From contig OY754464.1 in NCBI GenBank assembly GCA_963575645.1, positions 59,990,948-60,054,947 on the forward strand: a stretch of DNA of 64,000 bases, given 5' to 3'. Position numbers and translations under genes: made by a program. The notes below the pieces were generated by a model. It searched no databases. It was given only the letters and a program-made list of their open reading frames with translations, and had not been told where the DNA came from. Shown here piece by piece: positions 47,924 to 59,374 of the stretch. This stretch comes from Xanthostigma xanthostigma (Eukaryota; Arthropoda; Insecta; Raphidioptera; Raphidiidae). The stretch's first letter is position 1, and every line of letters starts with the position of its first letter.

Positions 47924-48149
47924 TTTTGACGTGATAACGTCTTATAAATTGATGAAACACCGACTGCATGCACGAAAAAGTGTCACGTTTTGAAATGTGT
48001 CACGTTCCGCCTGACCCTGTGCGTGCAAGCGAGACCGCAGTATGACAGCTACTAAAATTTAGGTTATGTATTATTAAATATGATATTCGAGCGGAATACG
48101 TTATCACGTAAAACTATCGTCCGTAAACCGACTTTACAGACAACCAATT
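47924..48149 (-). mobile_element. Family Q element, copy Q5 (core type C, short)
   Basis: Plus strand begins ttttgacgtgataacgtctt and ends gactttacagacaaccaa plus eight T residues. Between the shared ends only about 60 bases (gcgtgcaagcgagaccgcag...attaaatatgatattcgagc) remain. The tattaaatatgatattcgag block is shared with Q7. Confidence 0.82.
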
Positions 48150-49289
48150 TTTTTTAGCTAAATAATTACTTTTTTTATTAAGATTTTCCCTATACAAATT
48201 GAGACGATTCAAATAAATGAGATCCTATTCAATTAAAATACCAATATTTTTTTATTCCAAAATGTAATTCAGTTACCATTTTGAAATTTGGATGAAATAA
48301 GTAAGGTTTTAATACTATGATGCAACGTGTGTTTAAAAAGTTTAAAGTTGAAAGTTTAAGTTGAAAATATGAATCGGTGCTGTCGATGGCAAATATCTGA
48401 AAAACTAACTTTTTTTACGGGGGTCATCTTTTGTTATTTTGATAGGACATGTGGCCCTTATAGATAGCGGATTTGCTCTTGTGAACGTCAATTTTGACGT
48501 AAAATCTATACTTGAAACAATATACCTACGCAATACTATTTAAAGTTTGAATGTTAAGTTTTAAAAGTTTAAACAAACGACATCCGGAAATCTAGATTTA
48601 ACGTTGAAAGTTATATAATAAATGGAGCATAATTGTTGCTGACTATTGTTAGATATCTCGAACATAGGATGTCATGCCGCTTTATTTCTAGCATTTAATT
48701 CTTGTCTGACATATAAAGATTGAATAAAAGAAAATTTGTACAAATACTAAAGTTTTTACTGCCGAATAGTTTTGAAATAAATTTGTAACAAATGTGCAGT
48801 GTTGTTGATTGATAAAATCTTGCAAGTTTAGTTTAAAATTTAAAATGGAGTTATTTTATCTGACCAAGCTTAAACAATTTGTCCCGAAGTTGCAGTTGAT
48901 GTGAGTTGAACAGTTACAGGATTACATTGTTTTCAATTACAAGAAAAAAGAAAACTGTCAAGGAAAGTACAAAGTAGAAGTAAACTCTGACAGTTTTTCT
49001 TTTGAGTTCAATTTGATTTATGATTCTATTGTTACAGAATAATATATAATTTGTCATTTCTAGCCATTCATTTATAATATTATAATAATAGATTACATAT
49101 TTTTATATCTACTTATTTATTTGATTACATATTAAAAAAAAAAAACTTATTTAATCGTTCAAATAGAGGTAGCTACAGTATATCTACCACGGATTGGAGC
49201 CGAAATAGTTTTTATTTAACATGCATAATACCTATATATAGGAAAGCTGACCAAAAATGTCGCATTAATAATCTTGTCTACAAAAAGAA
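48150..49289. other. Unassigned AT-rich DNA
   Basis: A short run of related phrases (aaagtttaaagttgaaagtt and variants) lies at 48335-48620. No gene is supported. Confidence 0.4.
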
Positions 49290-49880
49290 CAACATATTTT
49301 TAAATAAATAAAATTGTCGACCAATTTTTCTCAGACCAATACGTAGGTATATTGACAAAAAATAAAAAAATAACATATCAATATAACACAAGATGACGTT
49401 TCGATCCGGATTTGGATCTTCTTCAGAAAAATCTAAAAAATATAAAAATTATTAGTATTAATAATTTAATATTTAATATAGAATGCACGATGATTGAATA
49501 TTTTTGAAAGAATCAAAAGAATTAATGAAAAATTAATAACAAACATATTTTTAAGTAAACGATACATTGATCTTTGATTAACGTCTTGTTGCTCCTCAAT
49601 AAATTAAATTGTTGACCAATTTTAGTCAATAAAAAAAATATTTAACTATAATAATTCAATATAAGTATATCAAATACGTTTCGATCCGGATTAGGATGTT
49701 CTTCAATTTTGAGCTAAAAAAATATATAAACATTTATTAATAATTAGATTGTAATAAAATGAATGAGTTTTATAATTTTGATATTAATATTTCGATTTTG
49801 CAAAAACTCATGCATTTTTAATATTAAATTTTATTACAATCTAATTATAAATTCATTTATATATATTTTTTTTAAATTAC
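49290..49880 (+). repeat. Diverged tandem duplication with an inner hairpin
   Basis: aaaattgtcgaccaattttt...tcaatataac...cgtttcgatccggatttgga, tcttcttca at 49290-49500 recurs at 49605-49720 with changes. At 49733-49855, aataattagattgtaataaa pairs with its inverse around an acatcat-like loop. The cgtttcgatcc...cttcttca phrase resembles motifs in other palindromic elements here. Confidence 0.6.
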
Positions 49881-51164
49881 TAAAAATCTGCTTACATAAT
49901 ACTTGAATGGCCCCTTACTTAATGCGTGTGTTCAGTACTGTACCTACCATTTAAATTAGAGTCGGCATATACCGAGTAAACTACGTTCAAAATAGTTAAC
50001 TTTAAAGACGTTCTTATTTATCACAACATTAGCTTGCTCCTTAACACTATAAAGGCACCTATTTAAGCGTATATTATTTCAATAAAAAACATTTTTTTAA
50101 ATACATATATAAAACAATATTGTTATTATATTTTTTATGCATGCCATTAAAGCAGTTTTCATGGCGCAGCGTTGTAAAGAAGCGACCACAAGTGACTTTA
50201 AGGGTTGGAGAGTGTAGGATAGGGGTGGAAGATGAACGCGCCTATTAAGAGGGTGGAAACATTGTCCACGTATAGAGGATTGTTGTTTATAGCCTCTGGT
50301 ATGAAACTCGGCTACCCTGTTCTCGCGCTCCCCTGTGAATTCTTTACTTAAGTGGTCTGTTGGCGTGTGCACGTTAAAACTCCAACCCCAACCCCCCAAT
50401 CTAGACCGAGGACGTAGTCGAGAGACATGATGAGTGGCCGCTCCGAATTTTTATCTAATTAAAACGTTAAGGATTTCGACGTAATTATGGAATCTCATAA
50501 TAAAAGAGAAGATTGTAACATGACCAGCGCATACTTAGACGTGATTTAACTCAGTTGTCGAGCGTCTGCAATTCACAGTCTGTCTATTAAATATTCCGAG
50601 ACGAACTTTGCACAAGACGAATGGCACAGACACATTCTTCGAGAGTACAACAGAGTGGTGGTGTAGCGTTTAGAATTTATTCAATTCACTCTACTGGGCG
50701 TAAATATCACTTCGGTACTGCGGTTACCGTCTGTTTTTCTTCTGTCATAACAGATATCAATCGCACCATTATACATTCCCGTTATTATCTAAATTTTTAA
50801 ACTTCAATTTATTTATTATAGAAAATTAGGTTAAAGTGAAGACACATTTGAGAGAATTGAAGTCTGACAGATAATCGACCATGGCCTTGAATAATATCTT
50901 TACCCTTTAATAAGATACCTCTACACGTTAGAGCTACAAAAAATTACAAGAAATTTTGTAATACTCTTAAACAAATTTTAATCAATAATGCATTTTATTC
51001 CGTTGAAGAGTTAGTAAATTCTTCTAATGCTTTAATGTTTTGTAATGATGATATTATTATTATTTTAATAATGATAAAATTATTATCGTCCAGTAATTAT
51101 TTTAATATGTTATTTTATTATATGTATAATGACAACTCCTCCTCCTCTATGCATGTACAAAAAG
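49881..51164. other. Unassigned DNA
   Basis: The 100-codon minus frame at 50097-50399 lies in less AT-rich sequence but shows no domain or signal peptide that I can support. Nothing else stands out apart from AT-rich microsatellite-like runs near 51045-51180. Confidence 0.4.
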
Positions 51165-51395
51165 TATAATAAATTTATTATTATTATTATAATTATTATT
51201 ATTCTTAATAATAAAAATAAGGAACCATCTCAATATTTGTATCGAATAATTGACGGAAATCATGGAAAACTTCAACAGTATGGCCGGTAAAGGAATTAGA
51301 ATTCTATAGACACACATATGCCTCCGCCGGGATTCAAATTCGGTACTTGCCGAACGTGAGTTTTGTGCTCTCATCACTACGATAAATCCATCACT
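51165..51395 (-). mobile_element. tRNA-derived SINE, degraded copy
   Basis: On the minus strand: atcgtagtgatgagagcac (box A region), gaatttgaatcccggcgg (box B region), then ggccatactgttg, gatttccgtcaattatt, gagatggttccttattt and a tattattaa tail. The order matches the SINE at 22184-22742. The box B core is mutated. Confidence 0.65.
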
Positions 51396-51440
51396 CGACT
51401 TTTAGTCTTTGGATTGATGGTATATTTTAAGCTTTTTCTT

Positions 51441-51535
51441 TTCCGCGAAAGACAATCGCAAATAGTCTGCTTCCGCCGAGATTCGAACCCGAGTACATAT
51501 CGAATGTGAGTCTTGAGCTCGATTTTTTCCCCTTT
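51441..51535 (-). repeat. SINE head fragment, tandem to the previous SINE
   Basis: On the minus strand: gagctcaagactcacattcg, atatgtactcgggttcg, aatctcggcggaagc. Box B gggttcgaatctc is intact, while the box A side is truncated. It precedes the other SINE head in the same direction, separated by about 45 bases. Confidence 0.55.
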
Positions 51536-52339
51536 GAATTGAAGATATATATTTGATAAAACGTGATGAAATCCTGCTACAGTCCTGCCGAGTTTGTACA
51601 TATACCCGTATTATTATCAGAAAACTACCCTCGTTGGTTTTTACTCTAACTTGACGAGTACTAACCATAATATTATAGCCGTTGTAATGTTTAATTTACC
51701 GTCATATACACACAGAACAAGTAAAAAGTCGAAAAATTCATTTGTTGCAGCTTTCATTTACTCTGTACAAGTACTTACTTTTATGTCTGCGTTTCAGAAT
51801 TGTTTTTTTACAAAAAAAAAAAAAAAAACACACAAATTGAAAAGGGCTCCACTACAATTACAATAGCTCTCTCCAACATTCATTTCGTGGAAGTCTAAGG
51901 TCTGTCACAGGCGCATTTGAAATTTTTCTTGCTTTCTTTACTTTCCCAGTGGAAAATTCTTGTAATGGGTTCGAAAATAAAAATATAATTTTGTAACATA
52001 TTTATGTTTCAAGGGCACTACAGAATTTTTACATTTAAAAAAAGTCTGTGTTTGAGTTTGTATGTGTACGTAGTCATTTCTTTCGCGTACGAAATCTCGA
52101 TAATAAAAAAGGATATCGGCTACATTAGGTTATCAAACGACGCGTATTAACGTAAACATGATCTGACAGAAAAAAATTTAAAGCTCCCCGACATATCCTT
52201 ATAAGATGAATTGCAAGAATATTTATCGAATTGCTCGAGATATCGCAAGCAACTTCACGCTTGTAGAGAGAACCACTCAGAAGCCGAGCGAAAATGGCTG
52301 CCTGTGAGAAACGTTGTGTTCACCTTTTTCGGTCTTTTT
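51536..52339. other. Unassigned DNA
   Basis: The frame at 51594-51866 ends in a poly-A run and shows no domain. No gene is supported. Confidence 0.4.
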
Positions 52340-52580
52340 TTGTTAAACAAAAATACTGCTAAAAAGTGGATTTTAGACGAAATCTGGCGCAAAAAAAATT
52401 AATAGTAATTTAGTGCCAATCGAAGCGTACTAACATCAATATAATATAAAAGAAATTTAATTGAAATCAGTGTAACCGTTTCTTTGTTTAAACAAAAATA
52501 CTGCAGTGTATTTTACATGAAATCTTGTGACTAAAAAATGATTTCAAACTTCGTTAAAGTGCCAATCGAAGCGTATCAAC
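52340..52580 (+). repeat. Diverged tandem duplication, about 140-base step
   Basis: ttaaacaaaaatactgct...gaaatct...agtgccaatcgaagcgta at 52340-52433 recurs at 52484-52580. The small frame at 52211-52402 runs into it and is not considered a gene. Confidence 0.6.
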
Positions 52581-52646
52581 GCTTTTTCCAAAATCAGTCC
52601 AGATGTTTATTTTTTGTTTACACAAAATGACAACAAAAAAAAAAAA

Positions 52647-53225
52647 TTGTTTGTCTGTAAAGTCGGTTTACGGACGATAGTTTTACGTGATAACGTATTC
52701 CGTAATACATAACCTAAATTCTATATATACCTAATAATTATAATAATTCGAATCTATGATATTGCATCTTTCGCTTCAAATTTAGGTTAATTTTATGTAT
52801 TAAAATACTCACCACCTATAATAATAATTGTTTTTTTAACTTTCTTTCTTTCGTATTTATTTTAAGTCTCAAAGATTAATTGTCATAATATTTTGAAAAT
52901 AATTGTTTCATTGTTTATATAAAATTCCAAAACCTACTTACAATATTTAAGTATTTTCATACGTCAAAAAATTGATTTTTATAATGATAAAATTTGTATG
53001 AAAACGATTTTTTCGAGAGATGAGACCTAGCTAAAACGATTTTTTGCCCCCCAAAATCCCTTTTCAGTAAATTTCATCCAAATCGTTAGGGCCGTTTTCG
53101 AGAAAAGCACGCACATGGTCAGGCGGAACGTTAGGAACGTTACACTTTTTCGTGCATGCAGCCGGTGTTTTATCAATTTATAAGATTGGTGATTCATCAA
53201 TTTATAAGACGTTATCACGTCAAAA
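52647..53225 (+). mobile_element. Family Q element, copy Q6 (core type B)
   Basis: Starts ttgtttgtctgtaaagtcgg after twelve A residues, ends aagacgttatcacgtcaaaa. The core is the type B sequence of Q4: gatattgcatctttcgcttc, ctttctttctttcgtattt, ttttgccccccaaaatcc, cgttagggccgttttcg. Non-coding; the 91-codon minus frame at 53027-53302 is a shadow. Confidence 0.82.
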
Positions 53226-53269
53226 GTAAAGTTTAGGATTTCTTGAAAAATATTTATCGGATCTAATTT

Positions 53270-53420
53270 GTTCTCGAGGCAAAAATAAATTAATTTTTTC
53301 ATACCCCCCTATTAAATAGCTGTTTTTCATGCCTGTATGGCGGTATTAAAATGACCCTTTTTGCACTTAATATCTCTGTCAGTTACCATTTAAATCTATG
53401 AGCAAAAGAGACAGCATAGT
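53270..53420 (-). repeat. Dispersed repeat, partner at 60840-60970
   Basis: On the minus strand: gggtcattttaataccgcca, tacaggcatgaaaaacagct, atttaataggggggtatg. A plus-strand relative reads tgctatacaggcatgaaaag, caactattttataggggg at 60873-60912. Confidence 0.5.
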
Positions 53421-54256
53421 AGGCATTGTCATCGTAAACAGTTCACATATAATTCCAATATGGCCGCATAGAACTGTCAATAATATTACAAATGGACTTA
53501 TTATTATGTGAAAATCAGAAATTTCATAGGAGTTACGTATACCTGATTGGTGAAACTCGCTAATTACTCTTTTTTAAAATGTCACGTCTCGTACATACAT
53601 AACAAAGCATTACAATCTTAATATATAAAACACTATTTTTAACGATAAAAATGCTGACTTTTCTTAGTTATTATTATGACTAATATTCAATATTTATCAA
53701 ACCGAGAAGTTGGTCTTGTTATGAGGCACTAAATATAGCAACTTTTTTTTGTTAAAATATGTTTCGTTCCAAATTAGAAACGCGAGCGAGTGTTAAAATA
53801 GGCTGTTGTAAAAATCGGCCTGTATCACATTATCTAAACATAAATTTCAGTTATGGAAATTGGCTTGACGTCTTGAACACATGACACGAGCAGAGCTATA
53901 AAATTGAAAACTGATTTATATCTGGATAAAAAGTAAATTTATAACGTTCGTTATTTATTATTCGGTGTGCCATCAGAGTGCTTCGAACGGCGCTCTTACT
54001 TGCTGTTTCTTTATGGTAATCGATAATGTTGAAATTATGGCTTGTGTCCATGTTAATAATAATAATAACTATGCAAAAGCAAACGTTTCATTTTACTCAC
54101 TAATACTTACTCCTTTATTATTGGTGTATGTCATCATAATATGGTTCATACACTATTGGCGTCGGTCGGATGGCGGGACCTAGGGATCGGATCAAAATTT
54201 CTCGACATTTTATAACCTCCTGAACATTTTGGCACCCATTTTTTAATATGTATATA
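53421..54256. other. Unassigned DNA with inverted GGTCCCGCCATCC motif
   Basis: The motif lies at 54150-54180 on the minus strand. The region before it has a taataataataa run and a 72-codon frame without domain features. Confidence 0.45.
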
Positions 54257-54964
54257 CAGGCCGGTTTTTAAGTTGATTCTGCTTTTTTAACAGCGGGTAG
54301 AAATCAAATAGACGAAAAAATATTTTAATTAACTTTTTTATTAAAACTCAAAAATAAGAGACAAACAGCCTTTCAAAGTTTAATTACATTTTAAAAATAT
54401 TATTTAATTAATTCAAAAGCCCGGTTAATACACGCGAAGAAATGATAGCACGAATCGGAAATGCATCCCAAATATTTTGCGGAAGGCCCTTATCGCTACT
54501 ACAAGCATGTGCGGAAGCATGGCTACGACGCACCCATCTTTATGTCCAACAAAACGGGCACAACTCTGGACAATTTCTGTGAATACTTGATAATGACATA
54601 ACATATTTCCATACTTACATATTATTTAACGCCGACATTAAAATTTGATAAAATTTAATAAAACTTTGAAAGCCCGTACCTTTCTCATTTTTGAGTTACT
54701 TGAAATATTTGTTTGTCTATGATTTCTGCAAGCTGTTAAAAAAAATTGGTTGTCTGTAAAGTCGGTTTACGTACGATAGTTTTACGTGATAACGTATTCC
54801 GCTCGAATATCATATTTAATAATCACGCACAGGGTCAGGCGGAACGTTAGGAACGTTACAATTTTTCGTGCATGCAGCCGGTGTTTCATCTTTTTATATT
54901 GACGTGATTCATCAAATTATAAGACGTTATCACGTCAAAAAGAATCAACTTAAAAATCATTCTG
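54257..54964. mobile_element. TA-flanked palindromic MITE, copy P2, split by Q7
   Basis: Ends CAGGCCGGTTTTTAAGTTG and caacttaaaaatcattctg with TA outside both (54255-54256, 54965-54966). The centre (54410-54640) is the inverse of the P1 centre: aattcaaaagcccggttaat, cgcgaagaaatgatag, ggaaatgcatcccaaat, aaaacgggcacaact, acataacatatttcc. Q7 (54746-54940) is inserted in an A-run of the right arm. Confidence 0.8.
54746..54940 (+). mobile_element. Family Q element, copy Q7 (core type C, short), nested
   Basis: Starts ttggttgtctgtaaagtcgg, ends aagacgttatcacgtcaaaa. The core is only gctcgaatatcatatttaat followed by the usual cacgcacagggtcaggcgg. The left arm of P2 shows the empty site as aacagc preceded by a T-run, so the insertion hit an A/T homopolymer. 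Confidence 0.85.
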
Positions 54965-55031
54965 TATATATGTATGTAATTTGGTTCAAACTTTGGAAGG
55001 CGTCACCGCACGAAGTCTACAAAAAAAAACC

Positions 55032-55415
55032 AAAATTAAAAATTTTGAAAAAAAACCCACGCCGGATTTAAACGTTGTAATAGAAAAAGGATTAAATAAA
55101 ATTTTAAAATCCTCCAACTAAAAGTAGGTAAGTAACCAAAGAAAATCCGTCGGGTCTGTCATTCGCTGCCCGAAAATGAACTAAAATATTGCAATTTTTA
55201 GTATGTGACTTATTGAATTGGGTACTTAATTAATTGTAGTCTTTAATTGATATTCTCCTATTCTTAATTATTCAGGGCAGCGAATGGCAGCCCACGACGG
55301 ATTTTCTTTGTTTACTTACCTCCTTTTGGTCGTGGAGATACACAATTTTATTTAATCCTTTTTCTATTGCAACGTTTACATCCGTCGTGAGTTTCTTTCA
55401 AAATTTCTAATTTTA
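55032..55415. mobile_element. Long foldback element
   Basis: Arms: aaaattttgaaaaaaaaccc, acgccggatttaaacgttg, aatagaaaaaggattaaata, gtaggtaagtaaccaaag, aaaatccgtcg, cattcgctgccc; all recur inverted to 55415. The centre is about 85 bases of AT-rich sequence. Arm identity is moderate with indels. The target duplication is not clear. Confidence 0.65.
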
Positions 55416-55539
55416 TTAATTCTTATTTTAAACTTTTTAGAGATTTCTTACAAAATATCATTGTAGTTACCACAGTAACATCTATCTAAGAACTATCGCT
55501 GATGAATTACAAGCCCTTTACAGAAAACTGCATCTGACT

Positions 55540-55830
55540 CGGTCGAGATAAATGGGAACATTCGAGTGCAAACACAAACAAACAAACAATGTCACACCCT
55601 AAACGCATATACCGTTTCCGTTTCGTCGTGGATAAAAATGGGTTCAAAAAGATCATTTTAAACGTGATTTTTAGAGATTGAAAAAGTTTTTGGGCTCATA
55701 AATACAGAAAAAATTTCAGAATCGTTTCCAAATTTAAATTTAATCCTTTACTAAAGATTAAAATGTGCTGCCAAAATTTTAATAAGATCAGCCCGACAGA
55801 ACCGGACTTACAAATAATATGAAAGCACTG
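55540..55830 (-). repeat. Dispersed repeat, partner at 30370-30649
   Basis: Contains gatcagcccgacagaaccgg, acttacaaat, tcagaatcgtttccaaattt and aaacgtgatttttagagatt, inverse-related to the first copy. Non-coding. Confidence 0.5.
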
Positions 55831-56261
55831 TTTTGCGGGTAATATTGATAAAAGTGTTATTTCAAGAGGAGTATTAAGGGGTAAGATTTTTTACTTCATT
55901 TAAAAACAAATTTCATTTGAAATAATAAAGCCACAATGCCTGTATTAACAAATACAGTATATTGTCGGTAGGGTCGGATCCGAGTTTTTTTTATTAAAGG
56001 CGATCAATTTTCAAGATTATATGGGTCTAGTATTTATAGGCAAAAAATCTGATAGAAAATAAATGGTTATACCTTCGGTATAAATGTACGAATTTGATAT
56101 ACCGAATGTTTTAAACACTGAGGAAATTTAAACCTAAGTTTTCAGCAATTTTTGTAAAACAAAAAAGTGTGGAAATAGGATCATCTGATGGTCAACCCTT
56201 TGTGTTAAATACATTATAATAAATTGATACTATTGTGTTTATAAAACATTAAAGAATATTG
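55831..56261. other. Unassigned AT-rich DNA
   Basis: No gene or repeat border is supported. Confidence 0.4.
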
Positions 56262-56263
56262 TA

Positions 56264-56609
56264 ATAGGAGTCATTTTAGGCGTGACGCAGTTTTTAATAC
56301 CTCAAGTGAATAAATACCACTTTAATATTTTTGGAAAAAATTTTAAATACCAACAGGTTATCGTCAGGACTCAAACCAGAGTCTTCCAATTTCGCGTTAG
56401 TTGATTTATCAATTAATCTACCATTTATAGAAGTTCAAATCACCGATATCCATTAATTGATAAATAAACCAACGCGAAATCGGGAGATTCAGATTTGAGT
56501 CCTGACGATAACCTGTTGGTATTTAAAAATTTTCCCAAAAATATTAAAGTGGTATTTATTCATTTGAGGTATTAATAAAAAATTGCGTTACGTCTAAAAG
56601 GACTCCTAT
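56264..56609. mobile_element. TA-flanked foldback MITE
   Basis: Arms of about 150 bases start ATAGGAGTC and contain taggcgtgacgcag, aataaataccactttaata, taccaacaggttatcgtc, aggactcaaa and tcgcgttagttgatttatc. TA flanks both ends (56262-56263, 56610-56611). The loop is about 45 bases. Confidence 0.72.
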
Positions 56610-56611
56610 TA

Positions 56612-57944
56612 TTATGTATTCCACGCGTACTAATTTCAATCTTATAAAGATTATTGAAAAAAAAATCAAGTAGATTAAGAGTTATGCAACAAAAACGTGA
56701 AAAAAATGTTCTTTTAATTTTTATAGTAGTGTATTTAAGAGGGTTCTTGTAGTAAATACGAAGTATCAAATAACTTTTTAAATGTCAACGTAGCGAGTTT
56801 TTGTTTTGAACCAGTTGTGCCCACATTACAAAAAAAAAATCGTATAGCAATCCTTCATTGTGTTTAACAACATTTCGGACTTGGAAACTCTATTAAAGCT
56901 CTGCTTAATTTATAGTCACTTTCTATTCTAAACGTAAATAATTTATTGTTAAAACTGTAGAAGAAAAATATTTATTAAATCAAAGTTGCTAAAGTTATGT
57001 GTAATATATTAGACTGTGTTGACATGTTGTATTAAGCGTGGTTGACACAGAAAACTGTGTCAGAGAGAACTGCAACGGTTCTAGAGGAAACTTTAACTTG
57101 ATGACAGAAGAGATCATAGTTCACAAAACTATGTACCAAAACACACAGGCGTCGCTACGGTCAACTATGCTGTCACTTCCCTTCCAAGTATTTCACTGTA
57201 AGTTTGGTGTTCGTCTAAAAGCTTTGCATTATATTAGATATCCGTTGGTGATGGGTTGTTGACGATTGCTTCAACGAAACGAAACCGTTAAAAAAAAAAT
57301 AAAAAGCGGAAAAAAATTATTCAAAGAGCAAACAGCCCAGTAACGTCTAACATTAAAATATAAAATATCATTTCACTACTAAAGTACACCAAAGTTTTAC
57401 CTAATATTTTTTAACTCGACTACATTTCATATTGGACGCTTGTTTTTTAACACCTTCGAAACTTCTCAATCTCAGACTGGATAAATATCAATCCAAATAA
57501 ATAACTTCATAGGATACGTTTTGCTTAAAATTCAATGATGTATCGATTCCCGGGATTACTTTTTCCAAAAAAATTTCCATCCCCGAGAAGGGGTGGCATA
57601 TCTACACATGTCACAAGCGGCAATAATAAATGGGTAAACATTTTAGTATTTAGTGCTAAAAACACATTCCAAAAGGTTTTACAAAAATCTGTTCAGTGGA
57701 CTTGGGTTCCGAGGTATAAACCTTACGGCACTCCCCTAACAGTAATTCGTAAAATCTAAAATTTGGTAAGCTTTAAAACGAACAGTCAGACCCCATTTTG
57801 ATAGAAACGGCCTAGTCAACAGTTGTTAGAAGTTTTTAACTTCTATCGACTGATAACTAGGTCAATCATCTGTGGTTGGGTTGGAAAAATATTTGAGAAG
57901 TTTCACTTATACCGTACATTATTATTATTTTGTGTTATTTTAAC
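56612..57944. other. Unassigned DNA
   Basis: Frames at 57038-57262 and 57535-57759 lack recognisable domains. No gene is supported. Confidence 0.4.
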
Positions 57945-58500
57945 TGACTTCAAAAAAATGGTTACATAATTCGACCTCTATTTTTTTGTGCGTTTTACAC
58001 GATATCTCCGCCAGTGAATCGATTTGAAAAGTTTCGACGCCATTTTGTTTAGAATATTATCGGATTGGTATCAAGTATTTTTACTTAAAATTGGTTAAGT
58101 CGTTTTAAATTAACTTCAAAAAAGAAGATTTTTTATGTATGTTACTTCATATCTCCGCGGGGTTTTGGAAACTGATTTTGATAATAATTTATTTTTCTAT
58201 ATTCCCAGATAAATTGGTTCAGTACTTTTCTTAAAGTTTAGTTATCAAATATTAAGGAAGAAGGCGGTTAATGACGTGATAAAACGTATTGCAAAGTTAA
58301 GAAAAAGTTAAAATCAATTAAACTATAATATATAAGACCGCCTTCAAAAAAAAAAAAAACAACAACTAAAAATCATAAAAAATAATAGCTTTAATACAGT
58401 ACAGTAATTAAATTGTCGCCGACCTCAAAAATTTATTATTTTTTTGTGACTTTTCAGTTATCTTTTTTTATAAAAGTTCAATTTTTTTATTGAAACTTTA
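57945..58500. repeat. GTCGGT-type dispersed repeat
   Basis: Contains ttaactgacttcaaaaaaat, acgatatctccgccag, gtatgttacttcatatctcc and gtcgccgacctcaaaaattt. The best-preserved long copy of the family in the window (others: 28924-29410, 35561-36060, 47480-47923). Confidence 0.58.
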
Positions 58501-58669
58501 ATTCTATAAAAGTATCTATGCTAAATACATGTCTAGACAGTTTGAATTGACCAGTTATTTTTTGATCAAGAAGATCGATTTAAAATCCAGCAATTCTTAT
58601 CTTGTCTAGATATCATTATCATTAAGTGCGCTTATTTGCCCATTATTTTTGTCGACACTAAATTACATT

Positions 58670-58895
58670 TTCTTACAAAATAAGAGTCCGTCCGAGCATA
58701 TAGCGTTTCCATTGCGTCTTTGTTACACATCTAGGTCCTAATTTGAAAACTGGTATAACGTAGCAATAGAATTACTAATTTATTATTAAAATCACGACAC
58801 GACTGTCGATGACCTTTCGACGAACGTTCTTTTTAAAAATATTTTAAGTTGGGTATGAGCTCTCTGATAATGCTATAAAAAATTCGGGACGGCAC
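58670..58895 (+). promoter_or_regulatory. TATA-like module, partner of 16614-16705
   Basis: cttacaaaataagagtccg is followed 180 bases later by tgctataaaa (58871-58880) and ttcgggacggcacc. Block order and spacing after the TATA-like box match the first module, while the gap between blocks is longer here. No coding exon follows that I can support. A chance match is possible. Confidence 0.3.
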
Positions 58896-59374
58896 CATAT
58901 TTAAATCGCAACACGCGTTTTTAAATTCATCTTATATCCATCAGCGACGGATTTGTTTCTCTTATCCATTCAAAAACTAAGTTAAAGTTGTGCGCCAAGT
59001 TATCTTAGTGTGAAAACACAGTTGCTATACAGATTCTTTGAAAAGTTTTAACTGAAACAGTCTACAGTACACAATATAGTGTATACATTGGATTGATATA
59101 TTTAGCGCTAAGTCAATATTTAGTTTTATTGTGTTTACTTGAAGTTGTGAAGTAGTGCGTTTAAGTTTCAGAATCACTTTCGCAGCAGGAGAGCAGATCT
59201 CTCGTATACCTATATATATTTCGCTATAGTACTCTGAGAACTCGCAATCTGAAAGTGTATACAAATAATATAACTTTCGCTCGCAGCAACGCTCGTATTT
59301 AACAGAGACCGTATTTTACTGCTCATGTGTAAATAGGGATTTAACATGTACCTAAAATCAGAAATATGCTATTT

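Noticed and set aside
50097-50399. 100-codon minus frame as a gene
   Set aside because: No known features; the composition rise is modest and one frame alone is not enough.
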